Source: Ancylobacter sp. Lp-2 (GTDB taxonomy: Bacteria; Pseudomonadota; Alphaproteobacteria; Rhizobiales; Xanthobacteraceae). Taken from it: a stretch of 64,000 nucleotides of DNA. Below, piece by piece: positions 9,399-17,599 of the stretch. Each line of letters begins with the position of its first letter. Position 1 is the stretch's first letter. Made by a program: the position numbers and the translations under genes. The notes beneath the pieces are model-generated. The model did no database searches. It was not told the DNA's origin and saw only the letters and a program-made list of their open reading frames with translations. The DNA is taken from positions 62,001 to 126,000 of the forward strand of contig NZ_JAJALI010000004.1 of assembly GCF_020523795.1 (NCBI RefSeq). Direction: 5' to 3'.

Positions 9399-10592
9399 AT
9401 GCCGCTTGATTATCCCTCTCTGCTGATCGCCATCGGCTTTTCGGCCATCTGCCTGGCGGTGATCCTGTTCGCCAGCGGCGTGACGTCGCGGCGGGAGAAC
9501 TTCCTATTGACCACCGCGACGGCGGCCATCGCCGTCGTCGGCAGCGTCTTCAGCTACAGCGTCCATGTCGCGCATCCCTCGCCGGTGCTGGTGTTCACCG
9601 CCTTCACCTTCCTGCTGACCGGCATGTCGATCCTGTTCGGCGCGGCCCGGCAGTTCCGCCTCGGCACCTCGCCGATCCCGCGCATCCTCGCCGCCGCCTC
9701 GATCGCCCTGCCGCTCGGCCTTGCACCGTTCATCCTCGGCTATGACGGCATCGGCTTCATCGTCGTCAACCTGCTCAGCGCCATCCTGCTCACGCTCACA
9801 GCCCAGGAATACTGGCGCGGACGCAGCGAGGCCCCGGTCGCCATCGCCAGCATGTGCGGTCTCTACCTGCTGGTCGGCTTTTCCTTCGCCTGCTGCGGCC
9901 TGGTGCTGCTCGCCAACGGCCAGTGGGTGCTCGACGCGCCGCCGGCGAACTGGGCGGAGCAGTTCAACGCCATCGTCGTCATCGCCGGCGTGGCCGGCAT
10001 CGGCGCCCTCGCGCTCGCGCTCAACCAGAGCCGGCTCGCGCAGGCGCACAAGCACGACGCCATGACCGACCCGCTCACCGGCCTGCTCAACCGCCGGGCG
10101 CTGTTCGACATGATCGAGGCCATGGCGATGGGGCGCGAGATCGCCGTCATCGCCTTCGACATCGACCGCTTCAAGGTCGTCAACGACACCTACGGCCATG
10201 CGGTCGGCGACAGGGTGCTGGTGCATTTCGCCCGCGCGCTGCGCCAGCATCTGGGCAAGGGACAGCTGGCCGCCCGGCTCGGCGGCGAGGAATTCGCGCT
10301 GGTGCTGAGCGATACCGGGCCGGACACCGCGCTCGCCCATGCCGAGGCGGTGCGGGCGAGCTTCACGAAGTCGGTGCAGGCCGCGAAGGGGTTCACCTGC
10401 ACGGTGAGCGCCGGCATCGCCTTTGGCCGCACCGACGCCGGTCCGTTCGAGGCGACGCTGAACGCCGCCGACCAGATGCTCTACCGCGCCAAGCGCGCAG
10501 GCCGCGACCGGGTGGTGGTCGACGGCCTCGACGCCGGCTGGCCGGAGTCGCAGCCGGCGCTGTTCACGCAGCCTTCTTCTTCACGTCCTTGA
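9399..10592 (+). CDS. Membrane-bound diguanylate cyclase (GGDEF)
   Basis: 397 residues: an N-terminal half with about six transmembrane helices (a sensor-type membrane domain of unknown ligand), then a GGDEF domain from about residue 222 ('DPLTGLLNRRALFD'). The metal-binding 'AFDIDRFKVVND' and the active loop 'RLGGEEF' (about 295-299) are intact, so it should make c-di-GMP. The inhibitory I-site RxxD normally five residues before the GGEEF loop is absent (KGQLAA there), suggesting no product inhibition. The ATG at 9399 has GGAGAGG upstream. Its 3' end overlaps the convergent prfC by 29 bp. Confidence 0.93.
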   Translation: MPLDYPSLLIAIGFSAICLAVILFASGVTSRRENFLLTTATAAIAVVGSVFSYSVHVAHPSPVLVFTAFTFLLTGMSILFGAARQFRLGTSPIPRILAAASIALPLGLAPFILGYDGIGFIVVNLLSAILLTLTAQEYWRGRSEAPVAIASMCGLYLLVGFSFACCGLVLLANGQWVLDAPPANWAEQFNAIVVIAGVAGIGALALALNQSRLAQAHKHDAMTDPLTGLLNRRALFDMIEAMAMGREIAVIAFDIDRFKVVNDTYGHAVGDRVLVHFARALRQHLGKGQLAARLGGEEFALVLSDTGPDTALAHAEAVRASFTKSVQAAKGFTCTVSAGIAFGRTDAGPFEATLNAADQMLYRAKRAGRDRVVVDGLDAGWPESQPALFTQPSSSRP

Positions 10593-12174
10593 TGTCGGTG
10601 AAGACGATGCCCGGCCAGCGGTCGCCGGTATAGCCGACCATGAAGGCGGACGAGGCGAGGAACACCGGGTCGCCGTCGAGGTCCTCCGCCATGGAGGAGC
10701 GGTTGGCGGTGGAGAAATCGTCGAGCTTCTTGGTCTCCTCGCACGACACCCAGCGCGCCAGCTGGAACTCCGACATGTCGAAGCCGACCTCGAGGCCGTA
10801 TTCGGCCTCCAGCCGGTTCTTCAGCACGTCGAGCTGCAGCGGACCGACCACGCCGACCAGCGCCGGCGAACCGTCATGGGGACGGAACACCTGCACCACG
10901 CCTTCCTCGGCCATTTCCTGCAGCGCCTGCTTCAGCTTCTTGGCCTTCATGGCGTCGGGCAGCTTCACCCGGCGCAGGATTTCCGGCGCGAAGCTCGGCA
11001 CGCCGACGAAGTTGAGCTCCTCGCCCTCGGTCAGCGTATCGCCGATGCGCAGATTGCCGTGGTTGGGGATGCCCACCACGTCGCCGGCATAGGCTTCTTC
11101 CGCCAGCTGGCGGTCCTGCGCGAAGAAGAATTGCGGCGTGGCGAGGCTCATCGGCTTGCCGGTGCGCACCAGCTTGGCCTTCATGCCGCGCGTCAGCTTG
11201 CCCGAGCACAGCCGGGCGAAGGCGATGCGGTCGCGATGGTTCGGGTCCATATTCGCCTGGATCTTGAACACGAAGGCCGACATGCGCGGCTCCTCGGCCT
11301 CGACCCGGCGCTTGTCGGCATCCTGCGCGCGCGGCGGCGGGGCATATTTGCCGAGGCCTTCCAGGAGGTCGCCGACACCGAAATTGCGCAGCGCCGAGCC
11401 GAAATAGACCGGCGTCAGATGGCCTTCGAGGAAGCTGTCGAGCTCGAACGGGTTGCAGCCCTCGCGCACCAGACCGAGTTCCTCGGCGAGCGCCGCCTCG
11501 TCGAGCGATTTGTTCAGCCCGGCGATCGCCGCCATGCTCATCTCGCGCAGGGGGCCAGTCTTGCCCTCGTCGCCGTCGAGCAGCCGCATGCCACCGGTGG
11601 CGATGTCCATGGTGCCGACGAAATCGCGCCCGCGCCCCACCGGCCAGGTCATCGGCGTGGTGTCGAGCGCCAGCGTCTTCTCGATCTCGTCGAGGATCTC
11701 GAACGGATCGCGGCTCTCGCGGTCCATCTTGTTGATGAAGGTGATGATCGGGATGTCGCGCAGCCGGCAGACTTCCAGCAGCTTGCGCGTGCGCGCCTCG
11801 ATGCCCTTGGCGGCGTCGATCACCATCACCGCCGCGTCGACGGCGGTCAGCGTGCGGTAGGTGTCCTCCGAGAAGTCCTCATGGCCCGGCGTGTCCAACA
11901 GGTTGAACACATGGCCGTTGAACTCGAAGGTCATCACCGAGGTGGCGACCGAAATGCCGCGCTCGCGCTCGATGGCCATCCAGTCCGAGCGGGTCGAGCG
12001 GCGGTCCTTCTTGGCGCGCACCTGACCGGCGAGCTGGATCGCGCCGCCGAACAGCAGCAGCTTTTCGGTCAGCGTGGTCTTGCCGGCGTCCGGGTGCGAG
12101 ATGATCGCGAAGGTGCGCCGGCGCGCGACTTCGAGCGCGATGGGCGAGGCGGCGGAGTTGGAGAGCGCGTTCAT
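10564..12174 (-). CDS. prfC: Peptide chain release factor 3
   Basis: A 536-residue translational GTPase (E. coli RF3 is 529) that recycles RF1/RF2 from the ribosome after peptide release. The G domain has the P-loop 'SHPDAGKTTL', 'DTPGHEDF' and 'FINKMDRE'; the beta-barrel and RF3 C-terminal blocks ('VGVVGPLQLDVLKNRLEAEYG') are present. The ATG at 12174 ('MNALSN') is the most likely start; the frame stays open further upstream to 12210. The stop falls inside the last codons of the convergent diguanylate cyclase gene. Confidence 0.95.
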   Translation of the reverse strand: MNALSNSAASPIALEVARRRTFAIISHPDAGKTTLTEKLLLFGGAIQLAGQVRAKKDRRSTRSDWMAIERERGISVATSVMTFEFNGHVFNLLDTPGHEDFSEDTYRTLTAVDAAVMVIDAAKGIEARTRKLLEVCRLRDIPIITFINKMDRESRDPFEILDEIEKTLALDTTPMTWPVGRGRDFVGTMDIATGGMRLLDGDEGKTGPLREMSMAAIAGLNKSLDEAALAEELGLVREGCNPFELDSFLEGHLTPVYFGSALRNFGVGDLLEGLGKYAPPPRAQDADKRRVEAEEPRMSAFVFKIQANMDPNHRDRIAFARLCSGKLTRGMKAKLVRTGKPMSLATPQFFFAQDRQLAEEAYAGDVVGIPNHGNLRIGDTLTEGEELNFVGVPSFAPEILRRVKLPDAMKAKKLKQALQEMAEEGVVQVFRPHDGSPALVGVVGPLQLDVLKNRLEAEYGLEVGFDMSEFQLARWVSCEETKKLDDFSTANRSSMAEDLDGDPVFLASSAFMVGYTGDRWPGIVFTDIKDVKKKAA

Positions 12175-12284
12175 GGCCGCCGATGTGGCAGGGATGGCGC
12201 GGCTTATCAAGAGGCGCCGCGCCTCGCCGGCTCGTTCATCGAGCCGACGGGCCTGTTCCGGGGTGCCGACAGGGCTTCCGGCCG

Positions 12285-12635
12285 CTACTCGCCGAACTCG
12301 GCGGCGTAGATCTCCGGCTTGAAGCCGACGATCAGCTTGCCGCCGGCCTCCAGCACCGGGCGCTTGATCATCGAGGGCTGCGCCAGCATCAGCCCCATCG
12401 CCTTCGAGGCGTCGAGGCTCTGCTTGTCGGCGTCGGGAAGTGCGCGGAAGGTGGTGCCGGCGCGGTTGAGCAGCACCTCCCAGCCGAGCTCCTTCACCCA
12501 GCCGGCGAGCCGCTCGGGCTCGACGCCCACCGCCTTGTAGTCGTGGAAGCCATAGGCGACGCCGTGCGCCTCCAGCCAGGCGCGCGCCTTCTTCATGGTG
12601 TCGCAGTTCTTGATGCCGTAGATCATCGCGGCCAT
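12285..12635 (-). CDS. ArsC/Spx-family thioredoxin-fold protein (YffB-like)
   Basis: A 116-residue protein of the ArsC/Spx fold. It opens 'MIYGIKNCDTMKKARAWL', with a single Cys in the 'NCDT' active-site turn, and has 'RAGTTFRAL' and 'PSMIKRPVLE', the latter carrying the conserved 'KRP' arginine region. These fit the YffB branch better than true arsenate reductases. No ars genes are near. GAGGAGGAA precedes the ATG at 12635. It begins 32 bp after the stop of the upstream coxM-like gene and could be on its transcript, though the roles seem unrelated. Confidence 0.82.
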   Translation of the reverse strand: MAAMIYGIKNCDTMKKARAWLEAHGVAYGFHDYKAVGVEPERLAGWVKELGWEVLLNRAGTTFRALPDADKQSLDASKAMGLMLAQPSMIKRPVLEAGGKLIVGFKPEIYAAEFGE

Positions 12636-12667
12636 GGCGCGTTCCTCCTCGAATGATGCGAGGTGGT

Positions 12668-13474
12668 CTAGCGCGCCGTGGCCAGACCCGCCACCGCCCG
12701 CTTCGCCATCACCGCGACCAGTTGCGCGCGATAGGCGCCGGAGCCGTGGATGTCGGCGATCATGTCGTCGGCCTCCGGCCTGAGGCCGTCGAGCGCGCTG
12801 GGCGAGAACTCCGCCACCAGCGCCGCCTCGGCCTCCGCCCAGCGGAACACGCCGCCCTGGCTGGCGCCGGTGACGGCGACGCGCACTTCCTCGCCACCCC
12901 GCCAGACGAAGACGCCGGCCATGGCGTAGCGCGAGGCGGGGTTGGGGTATTTCTCGTAGATCCCCTCACCGCCGAGCGGGAAGCGCACGGCGGTGACGAG
13001 CTCGCCCGGCTCCAGCGCCGTCTCGAACAGGCCGGTGAAGAAATCGCCGGCCGGCACCTCGCGGCGGTCGGTGACGATGACGGCGTCGAGCGCCAGGCAG
13101 ACGGCGGGGTAGTCGGCGGACGGATCGTTGTTGGCGACCGAGCCGCCGAGCGTGCCGCGATTGCGCACCGCCGGATCGCCGATCATCCCCGCCAGCGCTG
13201 CCAGCGCCGGCAGGTGGGCGGCGACCAGCGGCGAGGTCGCCACCTCGACGTGGCGGGTCATGGCGCCGATGGTGAGCGCGTCATCGGCGAGGGCGATGCC
13301 CCTGAGCGCGGCGAGGCGCGACAGGTCGACGAGATCGGACGGGCTGGCGAGGCGCTGCTTCAGCGTCGGGATCAGCGTCTGGCCGCCGGCGAGCGGCTTG
13401 GCTTCCTCGGAAGCCGCGAGCGTGGCCAGCGCCTCGGCGAGATCGGCGGGACGGCTATAGGCGAAGGCGAACAT
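12668..13474 (-). CDS. FAD-binding medium subunit of a molybdenum hydroxylase (CoxM-like)
   Basis: 268 residues with the two FAD-binding motifs of xanthine-dehydrogenase/CO-dehydrogenase medium subunits: '[14 protein letters not shown]' near residue 26 and '[23 protein letters not shown]' near 105-125. It passes electrons from the [2Fe-2S] small subunit to an external acceptor. It is followed by no large subunit in this operon; the gene order is coxG, coxS, coxM (read 14.57 to 12.67 kb). GGAGCGGG precedes the ATG. It probably pairs with one of the two coxL-type genes at 34.3-39.2 kb. Confidence 0.9.
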   Translation of the reverse strand: MFAFAYSRPADLAEALATLAASEEAKPLAGGQTLIPTLKQRLASPSDLVDLSRLAALRGIALADDALTIGAMTRHVEVATSPLVAAHLPALAALAGMIGDPAVRNRGTLGGSVANNDPSADYPAVCLALDAVIVTDRREVPAGDFFTGLFETALEPGELVTAVRFPLGGEGIYEKYPNPASRYAMAGVFVWRGGEEVRVAVTGASQGGVFRWAEAEAALVAEFSPSALDGLRPEADDMIADIHGSGAYRAQLVAVMAKRAVAGLATAR

Positions 13475-13484
13475 GACCCGCTCC

Positions 13485-13982
13485 TCACTCGGCCGCGACG
13501 GCGGGGGCCGTCACGCCGCCCATGGCGAGCGCGCCGGCCTGGATCGCCTTCACGATGTTGTGGTAGCCGGTGCAGCGGCAGAGATTGCCCTCCAGCTCGG
13601 CACGCACCGTCGCCTCGTCGAGTTGCGGGCCGAGGCGGCGCACCATGTCGATGCCGGCGACGATCATGCCGGGCGTACAGAAGCCGCATTGCAGGCCGTG
13701 ATGCTCGCGGAACGCCGCCTGCATCGGGTGCAGCGCCTCGCCGGCCGCCAGCCCCTCGACGGTGACGACCTCAGTGCCCCCCGCCTGCACCGCCAGCACC
13801 GCGCAGGCCTTGATCGCCTCACCGTCGATGAGCACGGTGCAGGCGCCGCACTGGCTGGTGTCACAGCCGACATGGGTGCCGGTGAGCCGCAGGTCGTCGC
13901 GGATCAGCTGCACCAGCAAGGTGCGCTCGTCGACGGCGACGCGCACCGGCGCGCCGTTGATGGTCAAAGTCAGGTCTCGCAT
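13485..13982 (-). CDS. [2Fe-2S] small subunit of a molybdenum hydroxylase (CoxS-like)
   Basis: 165 residues with both iron-sulfur clusters expected of the family: the plant-ferredoxin-type '[13 protein letters not shown]...AC' in the first half and the helical 'CGFCTPGM' plus 'CRCTGY' in the second. The ATG at 13982 has GGGAGAGG just upstream; the frame is open further but lacks a site. It sits 10 bp before the coxM-like gene and 107 bp after coxG. A small tandem repeat, CAGGCAGGCACG twice (14013-14024, 14027-14038), lies in that 107-bp gap. Confidence 0.93.
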   Translation of the reverse strand: MRDLTLTINGAPVRVAVDERTLLVQLIRDDLRLTGTHVGCDTSQCGACTVLIDGEAIKACAVLAVQAGGTEVVTVEGLAAGEALHPMQAAFREHHGLQCGFCTPGMIVAGIDMVRRLGPQLDEATVRAELEGNLCRCTGYHNIVKAIQAGALAMGGVTAPAVAAE

Positions 13983-14089
13983 CGAACCTCTCCCGGATTC
14001 AGGCGACGCTGGCAGGCAGGCACGAACAGGCAGGCACGCGGAATTCGTAACCACGTAGAACTCGTGGGCGCACAGGTGGGCACGCAGGA

Positions 14090-14566
14090 TCAGGCCTCGC
14101 TCGCCGCTCCCTCGGCGGGCTCGGCCTCCGGCGCCACCACCGCCGCGAAGGCGGTGAAGAACTCGCCGGTCAGCTTCTTCACCGTGCCGTCGATCAGCCG
14201 GGCACCGAGCTGGGCGATCTTGCCGCCGACCTTGGCCTCGGTCTGATAGGTCAGCACCGTCTCGTCGCCCTCCTCGTCGAGGCGCACCAGCGAGGAACCC
14301 TTGGCGAAGCCGGCCACCCCGCCCTGCCCCTCGCCGACGATGCGGCAGGAGGCCGGCGGGTCGAGCTCGGTCAGCGTCACATTGCCGGCGAAGGAGACCT
14401 TCATCGGCCCGATCTTCAGCACCATCTTGGCGGTGAACTCGGTCGGCGAGACCTGCACCACCTCCTGGCAGCCGGGCGTGCACCGGCGCAGCACCTCGGG
14501 ATCGTTGAGCGCCGCCCAGATGGCGCTGCGGGGGGCCTTGATGCGGTGCGAGCCGGAAAATTCCAT
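14090..14566 (-). CDS. CoxG-family (SRPBCC) carbon monoxide dehydrogenase subunit G-like protein
   Basis: 158 residues of the CoxG/SRPBCC fold: 'MEFSGSHRIKAPRSAIWAALNDPEVLRRCTPGCQEV' is the hallmark opening, with 'KIGPMKVSFAGNV' in the core and an Ala/Glu-rich tail. In CO dehydrogenase clusters CoxG anchors or assists the enzyme at the membrane; here it heads a coxG-coxS-coxM operon. The ATG at 14566 has AGGTGA 4-5 bp upstream, itself the last of three tandem copies (see 14569-14609). It is divergent from the Liv-type binding-protein gene. Confidence 0.9.
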   Translation of the reverse strand: MEFSGSHRIKAPRSAIWAALNDPEVLRRCTPGCQEVVQVSPTEFTAKMVLKIGPMKVSFAGNVTLTELDPPASCRIVGEGQGGVAGFAKGSSLVRLDEEGDETVLTYQTEAKVGGKIAQLGARLIDGTVKKLTGEFFTAFAAVVAPEAEPAEGAASEA

Positions 14567-14568
14567 GA

Positions 14569-14609
14569 AGTCACCTGAAACCGAGTCACCTGAAGACGAA
14601 GTCACCTGA
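14569..14609 (-). repeat. Three tandem copies of a ribosome-binding-site-like 10-mer
   Basis: On the minus strand TCAGGTGACT occurs three times (plus-strand AGTCACCTGA at 14569-14578, 14584-14593 and 14600-14609), spaced 15 and 16 bp apart and ending next to the coxG start. Each copy carries AGGTGA. The array could multiply ribosome binding, or be a direct-repeat regulator site. Confidence 0.7.
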
Positions 14610-14846
14610 GACGAGAGCACCGGCCGCGAGGCCGGCGAAAGGCAGGACGTGCCGCGCGTCCGGTCGGATCGGCGCGGCGGCGGCGCCGGCGCTCCGGCGA
14701 GCAACGACCATGCCATGCCCGCGACGACGCCGTCCATGGCGGGACAGGCCGGGCCGGCAGCGGGGAACTGCCGTCAGGACAGGCAGCGGTCGCATAAAAT
14801 TCGCGCACACTTAAGTTACGTTACGGATTGAGGAATCCACCTCGAT

Positions 14847-14874
14847 TGGTATGGTCACATAGCACACCATACCA
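14847..14874. promoter_or_regulatory. Perfect inverted repeat, candidate operator upstream of the Liv-type binding protein gene
   Basis: TGGTATGGT (14847-14855) and ACCATACCA (14866-14874) form a perfect 9-bp inverted repeat with a 10-bp spacer. It lies between the divergent coxG operon and the Liv transporter, 122 bp before the binding-protein start. It differs from the TGATACTA palindromes found elsewhere in the window, so another regulator may bind here. Confidence 0.55.
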
Positions 14875-14995
14875 TCAGGTCGGAAGCCAGCTTTTCCTCC
14901 GATCGCGCCGCGCATGAATGCCCGCCGATCCGGGCACGGCCCCGCAGGCCCACGCCGTCCAGAGAACTCACGGTCCAGAGCACAGGAACAGGCAC

Positions 14996-16231
14996 ATGTT
15001 CGAACGAGCCTCCCGCCGCACCTCCTCTCCGAGCCGCAGCGGCCTTCTCGCCGCGGCGCTGCTCGCCGCGCTGGCCGGCACCACCGCCGCCCCGGCGCTG
15101 GCCCAGGAGACGATCAAGATCGGCGCGCCGCTGGCGCTGACCGGCGGCCTCGCCGACGAGGGCCACAAGCAGGACCTCGTCTGGAAGATGTGGGTCGAGA
15201 AGGTGAACGCCGCCGGCGGGCTGAAGGTCGGCGACAAGACCATGAAGGTCGAGCTGATCGAGTACGACTACCAGTCGGAAGGCCAGCGCGCCTCGCAACT
15301 GGCCGAGAAGCTGATCAACGACGACAAGGTGCAGTTCCTGTTCGCGCCGTTCGGCTCGGGCCACACCAAGATCGTCGGCGGCGTCGGCGAGCGCTACCAG
15401 GTGCCGACGATCGCCTGCGTCGCCTCCTCCGAGAGCGTGTTCGACCAGAGCCTGAAGCATCTGTTCGGCACCCTCTCCCCCAATGGCGGCATGACCACCG
15501 CCATGGTGAAGATGTTCAAGGAGAAGTTCCCGGAGACCAAGACCATCGCCGTGCTGGGCCGCGACGACGTGTTCCCCAAGTCGATGGCCGAGGGCATCGC
15601 CAAGGCGGCGGAGGCGCAGGGCCTGACCGTTGCCTATAAGGAGCTCTATCCGGTCGGCACCATGGACCACGCCGCGGCGCTGTCCTCGATCAAGGCGGCC
15701 AAGCCCGACTGGATCTACGTCACCGGCTACACCCAGGACCTGATCCTCGCCCGTAAGCAGATGCAGGACCTCGGCGTCACCGCGCCGATCGTCACCATGG
15801 TCACCGGCCCGTCCTACAAGGAATACACCGAGGGCCTCGGCAAGCTGGCCAACGGCATCACCTCGTCGAGCTGGTGGCACCACGCCACCAACTACACCGG
15901 CCAGGGCGTGTGGCCGGCGACGGCGGATTTCTACAAGGACTTCCAGGCCAAGACCAACGGCGCCGACCCGGACTATGTGCACGGCTCCTGCGCCGCCGCC
16001 GGCGAGGTGATCGCCGACGCGCTGGCCCGCACCGGCTCGCTCGACAAGGCCAAGCTGCGCGACGCCATCGCGAGCACCGACATCCAGACCTTCTACGGCC
16101 CGATCAAGTTCGGCCCGACCGGCATGAACCTGCCGCGCGAGCTGCCGATCATCCAGGTGCAGGACGAGACCATCAAGGTGCTCGCCCCGGCGGACATCAA
16201 GAACGCCGACCTCATCGCCATGCCGAAGTGA
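14996..16231 (+). CDS. Periplasmic substrate-binding protein of a branched-chain-amino-acid-type ABC transporter
   Basis: 411 residues: Sec signal peptide (to about residue 37, 'AAPALAQ'), then a type I periplasmic binding fold of the Leu/Ile/Val/amide family ('IKIGAPLALTGGLADEG', 'FLFAPFGSGHTKIVGGVGERYQVPTIAC', 'VLGRDD'). The ATG at 14996 is followed at once by a twin-Arg-like stretch and hydrophobic core; CAGGAAC precedes it. The transporter's four other genes follow after a 504-bp gap that carries a large dyad element. Ligands of this family range from amino acids to amides and aromatic acids; context suggests a compound fed to the nearby hydroxylases. Confidence 0.92.
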   Translation: MFERASRRTSSPSRSGLLAAALLAALAGTTAAPALAQETIKIGAPLALTGGLADEGHKQDLVWKMWVEKVNAAGGLKVGDKTMKVELIEYDYQSEGQRASQLAEKLINDDKVQFLFAPFGSGHTKIVGGVGERYQVPTIACVASSESVFDQSLKHLFGTLSPNGGMTTAMVKMFKEKFPETKTIAVLGRDDVFPKSMAEGIAKAAEAQGLTVAYKELYPVGTMDHAAALSSIKAAKPDWIYVTGYTQDLILARKQMQDLGVTAPIVTMVTGPSYKEYTEGLGKLANGITSSSWWHHATNYTGQGVWPATADFYKDFQAKTNGADPDYVHGSCAAAGEVIADALARTGSLDKAKLRDAIASTDIQTFYGPIKFGPTGMNLPRELPIIQVQDETIKVLAPADIKNADLIAMPK

Positions 16232-16387
16232 CGCACGGACGCGAAAGCCTTCCGACACGCGGCCCCCGCTCCGCGTGAAGAGGCCGGCGGGCGCTCACAG
16301 ACCCCCCTCTGGTCCGCCGGCCAACTTCGCTCTGCTTCGCCGGAATCGCCGCTTCATGCCGGCGCGACCGGCGAAGTCTTCCTTCTC

Positions 16388-16625
16388 CCTCTCCCCGCAC
16401 TGAACTCGGCTGTTGCCGAGTTCAGCGTTCAGAGCGGTCCACATCGGATGCATCCGATGTGGACGGAGAGGGGCGGGGTGAGGGGGATCGACGTTCCAGG
16501 GCTCCGTAGCCACGCCCCCCTCAGCGACCCGCTCCGCGGGCCACCTCTCCGTCGAAGCCGGATGTTTCCGGCTTCGACACACCGGACCCGAACCCGGCAA
16601 CAGCCGAGTTCGGACGGGGAGAGGA
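16388..16625. repeat. Nested dyad element with four hairpins
   Basis: A ~240-bp stretch that is roughly symmetrical about 16500. Hairpins: GAACTCGGC/GCCGAGTTC (16402-16423, loop TGTT); GTCCACATCGGAT/ATCCGATGTGGAC (16437-16464, 2-base loop); GTCGAAGCCGGA/TCCGGCTTCGAC (16551-16578, loop TGTT); CCGAACCCGGC/GCCGAGTTCGG (16588-16613, one mismatch, loop AACA). Hairpins 1 and 4 are inverted copies. Inner arms GACGGAGAGG/CCTCTCCGTC and TGAGGGGG/CCCCCTCA pair across the centre, and CCTCTCCCC/GGGGAGAGG flank the whole. The middle belongs to the repeat family also seen at 1.0-1.4 kb. The rest of the 16232-16655 gap holds no gene. Confidence 0.85.
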
Positions 16626-16655
16626 AAGAAAAGCCAAGTCCCTAAGGAGAGCACC

Positions 16656-16733
16656 ATGCAGCGGGTCCAACCGGACGCCATCCGTCGAGGAGGTCTGTTG
16701 AACATCGCCTCCCCAACGCGGCGGGCAGCCTGA
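16656..16733 (+). CDS. Possible 25-residue leader peptide before the Liv permease genes
   Basis: An ORF of 25 codons (MQRVQPDAIRRGGLLNIA...) with AAGGAG 6 bp before its ATG, much better than the site of the following permease gene, whose ATG lies 2 bp after this ORF's stop. It may couple translation into livH or act as a leader. It has no run of one amino acid that would mark an attenuator. It could also be chance. Confidence 0.4.
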   Translation: MQRVQPDAIRRGGLLNIASPTRRAA

Positions 16734-16735
16734 CC

Positions 16736-17599
16736 ATGGCCATCTATTCGCAGATCCTCGCCAACGGGCTGATGCTGGGCGCGCTCTATGCCTGCCTCGC
16801 CGTCGGCTTCTCGCTGGTGTGGGGCGTGCTGAACGTGATCAACATGCTCCACGGCTCCTTCATCATCCTCGGCGGCTACCTCACCTGGTTCGCCTGGCAC
16901 GGCTGGGGCATCCACCCCGTGGTGATGCTGCCGGTGGTCGGCGCCTTCATGTTCGCACTCGGCTACGCGCTGCAGAAGACGGTGATCAACCGCGTGGTCA
17001 GCGCCCCCGTGCTCACCACGCTGACGCTGACCTTCGGCCTCGACATGATCCTCTACAACGTCATGACCTACTGGTTCACGGCGACGCCGCGCCGAGTGCA
17101 GCTCGACCTCGGCTCGGTGAGCCTCGGGCCGGTGACGCTGCCGGTCGACCGCCTGGTCGGCACCGGGCTGGCGCTGGTCCTGACGCTGATGCTGTATCTG
17201 GTCATGCGCGGCTCCAATATCGGCCGCGCCATCGTCGCGGTGCGCATGGACCGCTCCGCCGCCGAGCTGATGGGCATTCGCACCGAGCGCATCTACGCCA
17301 TCACCTTCGGCATCGGCGCGCTGATGGCCGGCGTCGCCGGCGTGGTGTTCGCCTCGGTGTTCCCGATCACCACCAACGTCACCGGCACCTATCTCGGCAA
17401 GGCCTTCGTGGTCTGCGTCGTCGGCGGCCTCGGCTCGGTGCCGGGCGCGCTGGTCGGCGGGCTGGTGCTCGGCCTCGTCGAAAGCCTCGCCGGCCACTGG
17501 TTCGGCCCACAGCAGGCGATCACCGCCGGCTTCGTGCTGATGCTGGTGATCCTGCTTACCCGTCCCACCGGCCTCGTCGGCGTCAGGGGGTATGAATGA
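16736..17599 (+). CDS. livH: Branched-chain-amino-acid-type ABC transporter permease (LivH-like)
   Basis: A 287-residue inner-membrane permease with about eight helices, of the LivH group: 'ANGLMLGALYACLAVGFSLVWGVLNVINMLHGSFIILGGYL' and the cytoplasmic ATPase-contact loop 'RAIVAVRMDRSAAELMGIRTERIYAITFGIGALMAGVAGV' are diagnostic. It overlaps the LivM-like gene by 4 bp (ATGA). Its own ribosome site is weak, so it may depend on reading through the short ORF just upstream. Confidence 0.95.
   Translation: MAIYSQILANGLMLGALYACLAVGFSLVWGVLNVINMLHGSFIILGGYLTWFAWHGWGIHPVVMLPVVGAFMFALGYALQKTVINRVVSAPVLTTLTLTFGLDMILYNVMTYWFTATPRRVQLDLGSVSLGPVTLPVDRLVGTGLALVLTLMLYLVMRGSNIGRAIVAVRMDRSAAELMGIRTERIYAITFGIGALMAGVAGVVFASVFPITTNVTGTYLGKAFVVCVVGGLGSVPGALVGGLVLGLVESLAGHWFGPQQAITAGFVLMLVILLTRPTGLVGVRGYE

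Noticed and set aside
12285-12635. Arsenate reductase arsC
   Set aside because: The NCDT active-site turn and overall pattern fit the YffB/Spx branch and no ars genes are near.
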